Shown: piece after piece, positions 1 to 8,787 of the stretch
How the letters are laid out: every line of letters starts with the position of its first letter
Position numbering within the stretch: position 1 is the first letter of the stretch
From: Brevibacillus fulvus
Lineage (GTDB): Bacteria > Bacillota > Bacilli > Brevibacillales > Brevibacillaceae
DNA length: 64,000 nucleotides
Reading direction: 5' to 3'
Assembly: GCF_016908525.1 (NCBI RefSeq)
Contig: NZ_JAFBEB010000008.1
Location: 1-64,000 of the forward strand
The notes under the pieces: generated by a model
What the model was told of the DNA's origin: nothing
The model's input: the letters and a program-made list of their open reading frames with translations, nothing else
Databases searched by the model: none
Position numbers and translations under genes: made by a program

Positions 1-107
1 CGGGTAATTGTTCTTTGCGCGGAACGATTCCCAGTTTACAGAAGGTGCTTTTTTCATTCAAACCCCAAATTCATTCATTACAGGAATGGCTCCTTTTTAT
101 AGATAGT

Positions 108-131
108 AAAAAACCTACCACTGGGGTAGGC
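108..131 (-). terminator. Rho-independent terminator of the zinc-ribbon gene
   Basis: A CCTACC/GGTAGG stem with a short loop is followed on the minus strand by TTTTTT. It lies just after the stop of the zinc-ribbon membrane protein. Confidence 0.75.
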
Positions 132-141
132 GTTTATTGAT

Positions 142-1335
142 TTATTTTAAAGGTTTTTCTTTATACTCTTCCAACCAATACTGGTAATAAGGATTAGTCC
201 ATTTTGTCCCATCATAGTATTCAACTTCTTTAACACAGGCAAGCACAGTTTTGATACCGTGGTTTTCAGCAATTTCCCATCCTGATCCTTTGCCAAATGT
301 CGCTTTCGATACGATGTTCACATTTTCAGCAGTACCAACAAATTCAAAGGAAGAGTCACCATATCGTCGTTCAATTTTTATTGGAAACCCATTCGCGTCA
401 AAGCCCAACATTGAAACAAACATATTTTTCACAACTTTGTTAGAATTATTTCGCACGATTACTTGAATCATATCTGGATAAAGGGCTTTATACTCAGTAC
501 TTTGAATGATAATACCAGCCGATTGAACCTCTACTTCCTGTTGTGCTTTTGTTTCCTCTAATTTCTTTTTACGTTCAGCAGCGATTTTTTCTTCATTTTG
601 CTTTTCTAACACTTTCTTTTTTGCTGCAATATCCGAGTCATTTGGAATTATGGTTAGTGCTTCGTTTAATAAAGATATTGCTTCTGGATACTTTTGTTCT
701 GTAGCAAACTTTTCTACATCTTTTAATATTTGTGTCTTATAATCGTCAATGCTATTATCAATTAGTTCTTTTGCCTTTTGATAATTACTATCTTCTTTAA
801 TTACTTTCTTCAATTCAGCTAGAGCGTCTTTCACACGATTGTTATTTAGTAATTCCTGCCCCGTTTTAAATGCCGTTCTTGAATCATTGATTTTGTTTAT
901 TTCACTTTTTGCTGAATCAACCTCTGATTTCATCAAATTAGTTTTATATATCGTATCAAGTTCAGTAATTGCAGAATCATATTCGATTTTTTCGGAAAGA
1001 TAATCATTTTTTATTTTGCTAATCTCATCTTTTAGAAGTGTTTCTAATTCTTTTTCTTTTTCGGAATTACCCTTGATTTCTTTTTCGTAAATAGCAATTG
1101 CATCGTTATACTCATTATCTTGTACAGCGTTTATGAATGCGTCAACTGGTCTATTTAGTAAAAAAACAAATGCCAATGATGCAACGACGACCAATCCAGT
1201 AATGCTGATTATTATTGTCTTTTTTGGAATATTCTTTGTTGCTTGGATACTACCTGCATCCACCTTTGTACCACATTTACTACAAAATGAACTATCGTCT
1301 GGTAAACTGTAACCGCATTTTTTGCAATTTATCAA
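142..1335 (-). CDS. Zinc-ribbon membrane protein with TPR-like/coiled-coil extracytoplasmic part
   Basis: This is a 397-residue protein. It opens with a zinc ribbon (Cys4, Cys7, Cys18, Cys21), followed by one membrane segment at about residues 41-60, then a long charged helical region (about 65-270) and a C-terminal beta-rich domain resembling the DUF5780 type seen in other zinc-ribbon membrane proteins. The start is TTG, chosen because AGGAGG lies 8 bases upstream and the zinc ribbon begins at once. Such proteins are anchored with the ribbon in the cytoplasm; their function is not known. A terminator follows directly. It is AT-rich like its neighbours and could be host DNA or cargo of the adjacent element. 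Confidence 0.8.
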   Translation of the reverse strand: MINCKKCGYSLPDDSSFCSKCGTKVDAGSIQATKNIPKKTIIISITGLVVVASLAFVFLLNRPVDAFINAVQDNEYNDAIAIYEKEIKGNSEKEKELETLLKDEISKIKNDYLSEKIEYDSAITELDTIYKTNLMKSEVDSAKSEINKINDSRTAFKTGQELLNNNRVKDALAELKKVIKEDSNYQKAKELIDNSIDDYKTQILKDVEKFATEQKYPEAISLLNEALTIIPNDSDIAAKKKVLEKQNEEKIAAERKKKLEETKAQQEVEVQSAGIIIQSTEYKALYPDMIQVIVRNNSNKVVKNMFVSMLGFDANGFPIKIERRYGDSSFEFVGTAENVNIVSKATFGKGSGWEIAENHGIKTVLACVKEVEYYDGTKWTNPYYQYWLEEYKEKPLK

Positions 1336-1453
1336 TGCAATTCCTCCTCAGAAAACATTTTTCTAGGAGGATTTTACCATATCATGTGGACTATATGAGT
1401 GATTTGTCGAAAAATTCTAGTATGTGGTCAACGCTCACCATTTAAGCAAGCGA

Positions 1454-1642
1454 TTATTCTTCCTTAAATTGATCAATTTTTCTTGACGACTCTTCATCTA
1501 AAAATCTTTCATTGCAATTGCTGCAAACATAATATTTAATGTTGGGAATGGTATGTGCTTTTCCATCGGCGTTGTATGAGAAATTTTTGTATTCGATTCG
1601 GATTTGACCGCTACATAATGGGCATTTTTCCATGTTGGACAT
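1454..1642 (-). CDS. YgiT-type zinc-finger protein (MqsA N-domain-like)
   Basis: This 62-residue protein has two CxxC pairs (Cys7/Cys10 and Cys40/Cys43) enclosing a small beta domain that contains the phrase YYVCSNCNERF. This is the pattern of the stand-alone YgiT-type zinc finger, which is the N-terminal half of MqsA antitoxins. No helix-turn-helix domain follows and no toxin of the MqsR type is next to it, so an antitoxin role is not supported. The short length is normal for this stand-alone family. Confidence 0.6.
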   Translation of the reverse strand: MSNMEKCPLCSGQIRIEYKNFSYNADGKAHTIPNIKYYVCSNCNERFLDEESSRKIDQFKEE

Positions 1643-2065
1643 ATACCATCCCCCTCATCAAAACCAGTATAATCCGTTTTTTTCGCGTGTGTGTAATTGG
1701 GTATGCTACAGCACCTTTTATGCCATTAGGGGTATCGAACATTCCGATGAAAACTTGATTTTATCACGTCTATTCCCGAACATTCCCCAGATTAAAACCG
1801 TTGATAAGGTAAGTTATCAACGCCTGACCACAAAACAGGCAAAAAATAGACCACTAACTCCATGAGTTAGTGGTCAACATATTAACAAATAAGCTGTCAA
1901 ACTGGATCAATCAATATAAAGCAGCAGAAGGAACGTAAAATTTTTGAAATCTCACGTTCCCCTGCCCTTTATTATTATTTGTTTCACCTGATGAAACAGT
2001 AAGTATAACATGTGTGGGCGAGTGGACATTATCCCTTTCTACTCAATACCTTGAAAATACTACAA
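1643..2065. other. Gene-free stretch left of the portal gene, with hairpins
   Basis: No open frame looks coding here. It holds a perfect 9-bp stem at about 1799-1822 (CGTTGATAA / TTATCAACG), the terminator at 1841-1875, and another weaker hairpin near 1913-1957. The first stem contains GTTGAT/ATCAAC arms resembling the palindromes of the repeat array near 11 kb. It probably marks the end of the element's late operon. Confidence 0.5.
1841..1875 (-). terminator. Terminator at the end of the left element's packaging operon
   Basis: A perfect 12-bp stem (GACCACTAACTC / GAGTTAGTGGTC, loop of 3) is followed on the minus strand by TATTTTTTG. It lies about 190 bases after the portal stop. Confidence 0.75.
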
Positions 2066-3424
2066 TTATTTCCCAGAATTATTTCCCAAATCATCAGATT
2101 CCATACTCTCCTGACTATCATTATTTCCCGTATTATTTCCCATCTGATTATCCTTCAATCTCATCAACTCTTGACTTACATCTGTTATGTATGGACTATT
2201 CTCCAAGATAGTTTCCAAACTAATTGCTTTCATATCATTCAATGTCTTGAGATTATCAATAATGTCCTTTTCATTCTGTGGTCTAGCATACTGGAACACC
2301 ACATCCAATGAATCAAACTCTTCATCACTAAACGTAATCCCTTTTAACTCCAATAGTTTTCTGATCTTTTCAAACCGTTGTTCCATTCCTGCACGCATGT
2401 ACTTCTCATTAAGCCCTGCTTTCATATCGCTCAAAGAGAACAATAACTTGATGGAAACTTCGCTTAAATTTGAAATGTCTGTCTTAGACATAGACACAGC
2501 AGGAATGTTTGCAATGTCCAGTAAAGCACTTGTTAATGTCTTATAGATACTTTCAAATGCCTGATAATCAAACTTATTGGAAACAAAGTCAAATGTAGCA
2601 CCATCATCTAATGCAAGACCGCCGCCAACTATATGAGTAGGTAGCCCATCGCCTTTTAACTGCTGGCCTGTAACTACTGGAATACCGATTATATGTTTAT
2701 AGTAGGCATCTGTTGCTTTGCTGATTAAGTCCTCCATACTATCTAGGATGCTGATAATATCCTTTAAATCAGACCTTCCGAAACAAGGATCAAGTTCATT
2801 CTGATTGACATATGCAATCGGCAGCCCTGATAAATTCTCAAATACACCAGATAATCTCAACTGACCGCCTTTATTATTATACTTCTCTACTCTGTCCTCA
2901 TAATAAACTGTGTAGTAATCAATATTGTCCACGTTGTAAAACTCAATGAATGCAATCATTTTATTCTCATGGTCATAGACAGGGTAAGAATCCTCCGGCA
3001 TGATGATTTTGCTTTTAATATCCTTGTTTTCGTCCATGTAAACATATTCATAGGCATTGCCGTATTTAGTTAGTTTGTCAAGGATATCAAAGTCAATCCT
3101 GTTGTACTTCCCTTTCCTGTATACATTTTTAAACTCTTTTACAACATTCTCGTTCCCTGTAAGCGTAATGTTTTTTTGTAGTAAATATGAGGACTGAAAA
3201 TTTAGGATGGTTTTAGCATATTGGAGAATAATCCTGCGGCTTTCAAATTCTTTCCCGTTAAACATTTCGTTAGGACGTTGCAGGATAGCGTGAACGCCTG
3301 ACAGGTAATCTTTTATATCAAGGATTTCATTTACCCTTTGCCTATTGGCAACTGAATCACATTCCTCCACAAACCATTCTAGATTCCCGTCAAATTTTTC
3401 TAAAACGTATTGTTGAATACTCAT
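2066..3424 (-). CDS. Phage portal protein, SPP1 gp6-like (left element)
   Basis: The 452-residue product has the length and sequence texture of SPP1-type portal proteins: an N-terminal helical wing, a beta-rich centre at about residues 110-210 (PEDSYPVYDHENKMIAFIEF is typical), a long helical clip/stem segment around 290-370, and an acidic, Asn-rich tail. Portals form the dodecameric ring through which DNA enters and leaves the head. It follows the large terminase by 12 bases, so the pair is cotranscribed. Unusually, no head gene follows it; the capsid genes lie upstream in the same element, separated by replication-type genes. It is only distantly like the prophage portal at 40.4-42.0 kb. 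Confidence 0.85.
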   Translation of the reverse strand: MSIQQYVLEKFDGNLEWFVEECDSVANRQRVNEILDIKDYLSGVHAILQRPNEMFNGKEFESRRIILQYAKTILNFQSSYLLQKNITLTGNENVVKEFKNVYRKGKYNRIDFDILDKLTKYGNAYEYVYMDENKDIKSKIIMPEDSYPVYDHENKMIAFIEFYNVDNIDYYTVYYEDRVEKYNNKGGQLRLSGVFENLSGLPIAYVNQNELDPCFGRSDLKDIISILDSMEDLISKATDAYYKHIIGIPVVTGQQLKGDGLPTHIVGGGLALDDGATFDFVSNKFDYQAFESIYKTLTSALLDIANIPAVSMSKTDISNLSEVSIKLLFSLSDMKAGLNEKYMRAGMEQRFEKIRKLLELKGITFSDEEFDSLDVVFQYARPQNEKDIIDNLKTLNDMKAISLETILENSPYITDVSQELMRLKDNQMGNNTGNNDSQESMESDDLGNNSGK

Positions 3425-3436
3425 TTACTGACCTCC

Positions 3437-5044
3437 TTACGCAATATCAACATAATATTTATTTTGTTTCATCGCTTGGCACGCAAGCGCAGCCGCCACG
3501 ATCAAGTCATCATGATTACCTTCACCTTTTTTATTGTTCATTTTTCCGTCTACTTCTTGGAATATCTGCATCTGAGCCAATGTCTCTTTACAATGAATAC
3601 TGATTAGTCCACGTTCAAAATTTTCTTTGTAGTCGCTAATCATAATTGACTTGGTTGTGTTAGTCGTTGTCCAGCCAAGTTGTAATTTCTTTTTACCTTT
3701 CTGATCGAAAATCTTAGATTTCAGTAAGTTCAAATACTCGTAATCTTTTCGTAGACGTTCAATCAACGGTAAACCAAGATTATTTCGCTCAATGGCAAGG
3801 TAAGCATAGTTACACCATTTACCAATGGCATCTACTATTTGAGCAAAAGTATAGACAGCCACTTTGTTGTGATAAAAACTAAGAATTTGCTCACCTTCAT
3901 TATCAAATATAGAAATCGTGGAATAGTCCCCACCTGATCCGCTGGCGGTATCTACTCCGCCAAACATTCTGATTCCCTTTTTAGGCAACTTGTATATGTA
4001 TAAACCTCTGTTAATGTATGGTTTTAAAACGTCTGGCAACTGGTTATATACTTCATTCGTTGGTAATGGCTCTGACACATAATTTAAACGTTCTAACACT
4101 TTGGATTGGTCGAAAACACTTTGACCAGTTGAGATAAATGATTCCATTGGATTGCTAGGATACTCCTGATAAAACTCCTGCAAAGTCATATCAAGCAATT
4201 TATATCTGCGCCACATCAGGAAACGTAAATTAGCCCCTTTTTCATACAGTATCTTCTCATCTGGTTCTAAATCCTTTTCTCTGAGCCGATTCCCTTTATT
4301 GTTTGCCTTAAACCATTCTTCCGCTTCGTCATGTTCTGCTCTAAACTGTTCCTTATACAAACTTGCATAAAACGGAACAAAGAACGCTTTATATTTAGAA
4401 TCGCCTTTCCATGCACTCATAAACAATTTCTGATAAAAATTAAAGCCGTTACTGGTTGTTTCAATGACCAATTTACCTGTTCCTTTTGCAAGGGCTTGTT
4501 CAGCACTCAACAATTGCTTCTCTTGGTTCTGATAGAAAGCAAACTCAGACAGGTGAATCATAGAATATGTTGATCCACGCCCAACATCTTTATTTCCTGC
4601 TACAACACAAGTGATACGGCTACCATTTTCTAACAACAGTTCATTTCGATTATCCCGTTTAGTAGCAGGAAATACCTTTGTCCCATATTTCTCTCTAAAC
4701 TGGTCTAAATCCCGATTCATCATTTTCAACTTCTCAAACAATGCCATTGAAGAATCTTGTTTGTAAGAGACAATCAGGATATTGCTATTCTCAAAACGAA
4801 TGGCTTGCCATAAAGCCCTACCAAGTGCATATGTACTGAATCCACCCTGTCGGCTCTTGGATATAATCATATAGCGATTCTTTTCCAATAAGTCATTAAA
4901 CTCTTGCTGCTGTGGATTAAGCAGGAAATTAATCTTATCGCCATTGTTGTCTACAATATATATAAAGTTCTTCGCAAACAGTTTAAAATCGTCCATTATC
5001 AACTGTAATTTTTCTTGTTTTGTCAATTGCTTTGTTTTAGCCAC
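3437..5044 (-). CDS. terL: Terminase large subunit (left element)
   Basis: The packaging motor is read here as 535 residues from a GTG at 5044, because AAAGGAG lies 9 bases upstream; an ATG further up has no ribosome site. The ATPase domain carries a deviating Walker A (SKSRQGGFST at about residues 62-71). The C-terminal nuclease domain starts with GGVDTASGSGGDYS, whose first Asp is the expected metal ligand. It translocates DNA into empty heads and cuts it. It lies between a small terminase-like gene and the portal. It is not closely similar to the prophage large terminase at 42-43.4 kb, so this element has its own packaging specificity. Confidence 0.85.
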   Translation of the reverse strand: MAKTKQLTKQEKLQLIMDDFKLFAKNFIYIVDNNGDKINFLLNPQQQEFNDLLEKNRYMIISKSRQGGFSTYALGRALWQAIRFENSNILIVSYKQDSSMALFEKLKMMNRDLDQFREKYGTKVFPATKRDNRNELLLENGSRITCVVAGNKDVGRGSTYSMIHLSEFAFYQNQEKQLLSAEQALAKGTGKLVIETTSNGFNFYQKLFMSAWKGDSKYKAFFVPFYASLYKEQFRAEHDEAEEWFKANNKGNRLREKDLEPDEKILYEKGANLRFLMWRRYKLLDMTLQEFYQEYPSNPMESFISTGQSVFDQSKVLERLNYVSEPLPTNEVYNQLPDVLKPYINRGLYIYKLPKKGIRMFGGVDTASGSGGDYSTISIFDNEGEQILSFYHNKVAVYTFAQIVDAIGKWCNYAYLAIERNNLGLPLIERLRKDYEYLNLLKSKIFDQKGKKKLQLGWTTTNTTKSIMISDYKENFERGLISIHCKETLAQMQIFQEVDGKMNNKKGEGNHDDLIVAAALACQAMKQNKYYVDIA

Positions 5045-5139
5045 CGTTTCAACTCCTTTCAAGCAAAACAAAAAAGGCAGCCGAAACATCGACCGCCTTC
5101 TACCGCCGGAATAAATCGCCGGTTTAAAATTGACCCATC

Positions 5140-5529
5140 TTACAACTCCAAATCGTCATCCTCTTCCTCTTGTTCAACAATATTACCAAATGCCTTTAAC
5201 GCTTGCTGTTTGTGCTGTTCAATCTCTTTTTGAAGAGTAAGCAATAATTTAACTGATTTCTCATCACCTTTAACCGCCTTATCCCTTACGGCTTCGTACA
5301 TGTCAATTAAATCCTGTGCGGTTTTTGTCGCCAATACCATGCTGGCTATATTTTTAAATTCGTCAGTACGCTCCCATTTATGGAAACTGTTCATCGTCTT
5401 TTTGTTTACGGTTTTCAAAAACTCTTCCTCGGTCATGGTCTTGTTTGTGTCATACCAAAGGTTAAACCGATACTTTATGTATTGTTGCTTCGGAAACGGT
5501 AACTTGGCAATTACATCATATATGTTCAT
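5140..5529 (-). CDS. Probable terminase small subunit (left element)
   Basis: A 129-residue protein ends in a strongly acidic tail (EQEEEDDDLEL). Its middle contains a helix-turn-helix-like segment and helices resembling the phBC6A51-type small terminases. Placement directly before the large subunit gene is the main support. Small terminases recognise the packaging site and form rings that load the large subunit. Its ATG overlaps the TGA of the preceding mini-gene (ATGA), showing translational coupling. The assignment is by position and general character, not by a diagnostic motif. Confidence 0.6.
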   Translation of the reverse strand: MNIYDVIAKLPFPKQQYIKYRFNLWYDTNKTMTEEEFLKTVNKKTMNSFHKWERTDEFKNIASMVLATKTAQDLIDMYEAVRDKAVKGDEKSVKLLLTLQKEIEQHKQQALKAFGNIVEQEEEDDDLEL

Positions 5530-5762
5530 TGTGTGTCACCACCTTGATACTTTTCCAGCATTCTTTCTAAAGCAGCTCTAACATCATAATTAGGATCGTA
5601 TTCAATCCCGTATTTCTCCATTAATCGCGTTAATGTTGCATTTACATCAATATTGGGATCATATTTGATTCCGTACTTTTCAGCCATTGCTGTAAGTTTA
5701 CGGTTCGTTTCCTTTAAGCTATCTAATATCTCGTCCAATTCCTTCAAGTGTTTATTATCCAT
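5526..5762 (-). CDS. Small protein with tandem YGIxYDPN repeats
   Basis: This reads as 78 residues from the ATG at 5762, which has AGGAGGA in front; a longer upstream reading has no ribosome site. The second half holds two copies of a roughly 24-residue unit, each with the phrase EKYGI(K/E)YDPN followed by a helix ending in L. The N-terminal half is a charged helix. The first gene of the terminase operon, it is coupled to the next by an ATGA overlap. Function is unknown; the position suggests a packaging or DNA-binding accessory. Confidence 0.6.
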   Translation of the reverse strand: MDNKHLKELDEILDSLKETNRKLTAMAEKYGIKYDPNIDVNATLTRLMEKYGIEYDPNYDVRAALERMLEKYQGGDTQ

Positions 5763-5874
5763 AGAGAAAATCCTCCTGAGTTTTAGTTTTAAAATAGAAA
5801 AGGTGACTACCTTGATAAATAGCCACCATGAATAACTCAATTCCCAGTATTCCTATTGGATATTAAATATGTAT

Positions 5875-5910
5875 GTACGAAATCACTATTAATACATTAT
5901 TTATTATTTT
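5875..5910 (+). repeat. 36-bp inverted repeat, copy 1
   Basis: This 36-bp stretch (beginning GTACGAAATCACTATTAA) is found as an exact reverse complement at 12081-12116, 6.2 kb away. It sits about 110 bases upstream of the start of the terminase-operon mini-gene at 5762, so it may hold that operon's promoter or operator. Confidence 0.9.
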
Positions 5911-5993
5911 AGCAATCTTTTTGGGGAGGATTTTTGCTTTCAGGGAATGAGCATACAATTAGTTGAACATGTCATAAATTCCAACTAATAATT

Positions 5994-7463
5994 TTAACCA
6001 ACTAAACTTTCATATTGTCGTCTAGGTAATATCTTCTTCAATTCCTTATCAGTGAAATAGAATTTCAGACAATCAGAAAAATCATTTTGCTTATTTGGTA
6101 TATAATTCTCAAAATCCAAACTTGGATTGTCATTACGTTCGGCAGAATTCTGCCACACGATGTTCATTCGATATAAATTTGGCAACTTTTTCTGTAATCC
6201 TTTTCCTTTTTGTTTCCTGTTACGTTCAACTACTTCAATGACTCCAAGTTCAATTAGTTTATTTACTTGTCGCTGTACCGCTTGGTCATACAATCCAGTA
6301 ACCTTCTCAATATCCTTAAACGTCATATAAAAAACGCCTTGTGCATTAGCAAAGCGTTTAGAGTGTATCAACATAGCGTATGCAATTAGTTTCTGATTCT
6401 TCTCTGGACAATGTTCGATTATCCATTTGATTTCAGTGTAGGTTACAGTTAAATCTTTAACATTGGCTGTCAAATTGTAATTTTTCTCATACATATTTTT
6501 TACTGTGCGGTCAATTTCTTTGTAACACTCTTCCAGCTTGGTTGTATATGTATCTGGATTCTGCAATTCCATCCATTTATACAATTCTACAATCGTTTGT
6601 TCCTGCTCAAGTCCCATGTACTTAAAATACAATCCGACTAGGAATATTGAATTGTTACGGCTTCCTTGTATCTGTAATCCATTGTGTAACAAGTTAATTG
6701 CCCGATCAATCGAATAATCTTCATTTGGTTCATAACTTGGTAATGGTTTATGTTGTGCAAGTGCATCCTCTGTCTGGATTATGGTTTTCTTCTTGATTTT
6801 TTCGCCACTTTCACCAATGATATCAATGATTGTTTCAGATTTCATTTTTTCAATGGATAATAGGTATTCTTGGCTTTCTTGTGCATCCATTACCCTTAAA
6901 CCATCTTCAATCAAACAGAATCCGCAAAAGTTACCTGTTCTTTGGTGTATGCCAAGCGGTATTTTAACGCCTAATTTATCCGTTACCCGAAATTCTACTT
7001 TATTTGCTTCGTCAAAGTATTGTTCTATATCTGATTGAGATATGGCGTATTGGAAAAACTTCTCGGCGTAATCGACTCGGATTAAATCCTCAAAGAATAA
7101 ATCAATATGATAACCCTTGTTACCGCTGTAACTTATGTAATAGTGATTGATTCCTAATCCATTTAGTGTATTGGCGACATTGTATGTAATCCATTTTGCC
7201 ATTTGTTTATCTTGAAAATCTACATCAAACGTCATAAACTTACTGAAAAACTTTGCAAAAGTTCCAATTGTATATTCACCTTCAAGATGTTTTTCAAATT
7301 GCCAATCTTGAAGCGGTTTTACCTTTTTACCTTTACTGTTAATGTGTCCTGCTGTATATTGCCGATATCCAATTGGCTCTTTATATTGGATTAGATAATG
7401 CTTCCGTTGAATAAAATATAAGTCATTCAGTTTGTTAATGATTATTTTTTGGTCAATTGTCAA
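5994..7463 (-). CDS. Archaeo-eukaryotic-type primase (PrimPol-like) with C-terminal winged helix
   Basis: The 489-residue protein shows the core of the archaeo-eukaryotic primase superfamily: the catalytic DVD at residues 80-82 (MTFDVDF), the sGxKGxH motif as SGNKGYH at 113-119, and a third motif ending in KIPLG at about 167-171 near a metal-binding Asp/Arg-rich strand. A helical linker follows, then a winged helix at about 365-430 (QAVQRQVNKLIELGVIEV). Such enzymes prime DNA on small replicons and phages, often doubling as initiators. The start is TTG with GGGAGATGAG in front. It is the only replication enzyme in the left element, so it likely drives autonomous replication, possibly from the repeat array at 10.6-11.7 kb. 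Confidence 0.75.
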   Translation of the reverse strand: MTIDQKIIINKLNDLYFIQRKHYLIQYKEPIGYRQYTAGHINSKGKKVKPLQDWQFEKHLEGEYTIGTFAKFFSKFMTFDVDFQDKQMAKWITYNVANTLNGLGINHYYISYSGNKGYHIDLFFEDLIRVDYAEKFFQYAISQSDIEQYFDEANKVEFRVTDKLGVKIPLGIHQRTGNFCGFCLIEDGLRVMDAQESQEYLLSIEKMKSETIIDIIGESGEKIKKKTIIQTEDALAQHKPLPSYEPNEDYSIDRAINLLHNGLQIQGSRNNSIFLVGLYFKYMGLEQEQTIVELYKWMELQNPDTYTTKLEECYKEIDRTVKNMYEKNYNLTANVKDLTVTYTEIKWIIEHCPEKNQKLIAYAMLIHSKRFANAQGVFYMTFKDIEKVTGLYDQAVQRQVNKLIELGVIEVVERNRKQKGKGLQKKLPNLYRMNIVWQNSAERNDNPSLDFENYIPNKQNDFSDCLKFYFTDKELKKILPRRQYESLVG

Positions 7464-7484
7464 TGTCTCATCTCCCTTGGTCTT

Positions 7485-7516
7485 AAAAGAAAAAGCGCAG
7501 TCATTTGACTACGCTT
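7485..7516 (-). terminator. Terminator between the small DUF5659-like gene and the primase gene
   Basis: An AGCG(T)AGTCA / TGACT(G)CGCT stem with an AAA loop is followed by TTTTTCTTTT on the minus strand. It separates the head module transcript from the replication/packaging genes. Confidence 0.7.
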
Positions 7517-7706
7517 GTGCTTGTTTCTCTCGTTCTCGCATCTGTTTATAATCATTCAATGCCTGTGACAGTTCTTCGCTCTGTTCAAAGAGCCAAAATC
7601 GGCTTCCATTCTTGGGCTGTACGGCTTCCGTAATAAATGGAATCCCTTTAATATGTTTCAAATAACTCGCAACTGATCCGTTGTAGCAGAAAAAATATCC
7701 TTTCAT
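7509..7706 (-). CDS. Small conserved protein, DUF5659-like
   Basis: The 65-residue protein opens with MKGYFFCYNGSVASYLK and has a beta-strand-rich body (FWLFEQSEELSQAL) ending in a charged helix. Small phage proteins with F-x-C/Y at the start followed by a short alpha helix and FxF strand are grouped as DUF5659; the resemblance is in pattern only. GGAGGATATT lies in front of the start. The stop is inside the stem of a terminator. Confidence 0.45.
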   Translation of the reverse strand: MKGYFFCYNGSVASYLKHIKGIPFITEAVQPKNGSRFWLFEQSEELSQALNDYKQMREREKQAQA

Positions 7707-7718
7707 AATATCCTCCTT

Positions 7719-7757
7719 GATTATAAAGGTGAGTTTCTTTATCGAAACCCACCTTTT
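7719..7757. terminator. Strong hairpin after the DHH-like gene
   Basis: A 13-bp nearly perfect stem (AAAGGTGGGTTTC / GAAACTCACCTTT) follows the stop at 7763. On the plus strand it is followed by TTTTTTT, on the minus strand by ATAATC, so it terminates best in the plus direction and may act as a mutual barrier. Confidence 0.55.
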
Positions 7758-7762
7758 TTTGA

Positions 7763-8575
7763 TTAGTTCATTTTTTCCGTATATGAAACATGATTCTGAA
7801 AGGTTAACGCAAACGAAAACATTTTGTTCATATCGAATGACTTTCTTCCGTCTATGTCCTCGCCTTTACGCTTGTATCTTCTGACCAGTTGGAATGGCTC
7901 ATTGGGTAAAGCGATCTGAAAATCAAAAAAACCTTGCAACTTTGCAAGGTTAATGTCTGTCGTCAATATTCCATTGTCGTCTATCTTTATTTTGCCGTAT
8001 AGGTTGTATTCATCGACAATCTGATACATCTCTTTAATTGAATGTCGGTTAAGTACGTCTATAAGTTCCTCAAAACCAAGTTCTTTGAGATAGCTATTAT
8101 GTATTGGATTAAATCGGGAATTATAATGACCTTTAAAAGCGATATCCACGGCAAGCAATATTTGCTTCCCACGCTCTGATTGTGGGAGTGGTATATCGTA
8201 GTATGACCAGATTTGTAACAAAGTTGAACCGGCATATTTGTTGCCGTAATGCCCTCTATGGTTCTTTTTGATGTTGTTGATGTTGGCCGATTGTGGATTA
8301 AAGTAATCATTGGCATGTAGCATGGTTACATGATTGTCCCATGTTTTATGATGCACTAATGCCATGTCTACGCCAATTGGCTCCTTCTTGCTTGTAAGAT
8401 CAAGGCCAAACATATTGCTGAAGTCGTAAAACCATTTGATGGTGTATCCTTTTATGTGCTTGAGTAATGAGCAACTTATCAAACTGTCGGCATCGTCACC
8501 TAAAACGGTATCAAATTTTCCAAAATCATTATCTGAACACCATGCTGGATACTTTTGTTTTAATTCCTGATTCAT
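7763..8575 (-). CDS. DHH-family-like phosphoesterase/nuclease
   Basis: The 270-residue protein has, near its N-terminus, GDDADSLISCSLL (about residues 26-38), which fits motif I of DHH phosphoesterases (DxDADG..S). GVDMAL (about 68-73) fits the motif II Asp, and TWDNHV (about 78-83) fits the DHH triad with Asn in the middle. A conserved-looking phrase NDYFNPQSANIN follows. DHH enzymes cleave short oligonucleotides, single-stranded DNA or cyclic dinucleotides. The Asn in the signature makes the activity uncertain. It lies between capsid and primase genes, an odd place for a metabolic enzyme. No strong ribosome site precedes the ATG; the structured leader upstream may control it. Confidence 0.45.
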   Translation of the reverse strand: MNQELKQKYPAWCSDNDFGKFDTVLGDDADSLISCSLLKHIKGYTIKWFYDFSNMFGLDLTSKKEPIGVDMALVHHKTWDNHVTMLHANDYFNPQSANINNIKKNHRGHYGNKYAGSTLLQIWSYYDIPLPQSERGKQILLAVDIAFKGHYNSRFNPIHNSYLKELGFEELIDVLNRHSIKEMYQIVDEYNLYGKIKIDDNGILTTDINLAKLQGFFDFQIALPNEPFQLVRRYKRKGEDIDGRKSFDMNKMFSFALTFQNHVSYTEKMN

Positions 8576-8735
8576 TAGCGACTGCGAAAGATACGCAACC
8601 GCTCAAAGTACCTAACTTAATTTCCTCCCTAAATTACCTTGACTGTATCATTTTCTCTCTCTACCGATACAGGCCAGGTACAGGGAGGGTTACGTTTTAA
8701 TTTCTTTCAACAGTTTTCACCTCCATAAATTTGAT
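8576..8735 (-). promoter_or_regulatory. Possible leader-peptide/attenuator region before the DHH-like gene
   Basis: On the minus strand a GGAGGTG site precedes a five-codon TTG reading frame ending at once in TAA. It is followed by CCCTCCC and GTACCT, a hairpin CTGTATC/GATACAG (8643-8672), then GGGAGG and AGGTAC. The two complementary pairs cannot nest, so they could form alternative folds that free or hide the second GGGAGG. This is inference from pairing only. Confidence 0.3.
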
Positions 8736-8738
8736 CGA

Positions 8739-8776
8739 AAGTAAAAGAGGATAGAGCAATTAGCCCCATCCTCGGT
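8739..8776 (-). terminator. Terminator after the left element's capsid gene
   Basis: A GAGGATGGGGC...GCTCTATCCTC stem is followed by TTTTACTTTC on the minus strand, directly after the major capsid protein stop at 8788. Confidence 0.7.
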
Positions 8777-8787
8777 TATGTATGAAA

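Noticed and set aside
1454-1642. MqsRA-type toxin-antitoxin pair
   Set aside because: The YgiT-type zinc finger has no DNA-binding domain and no MqsR-like neighbour was found.
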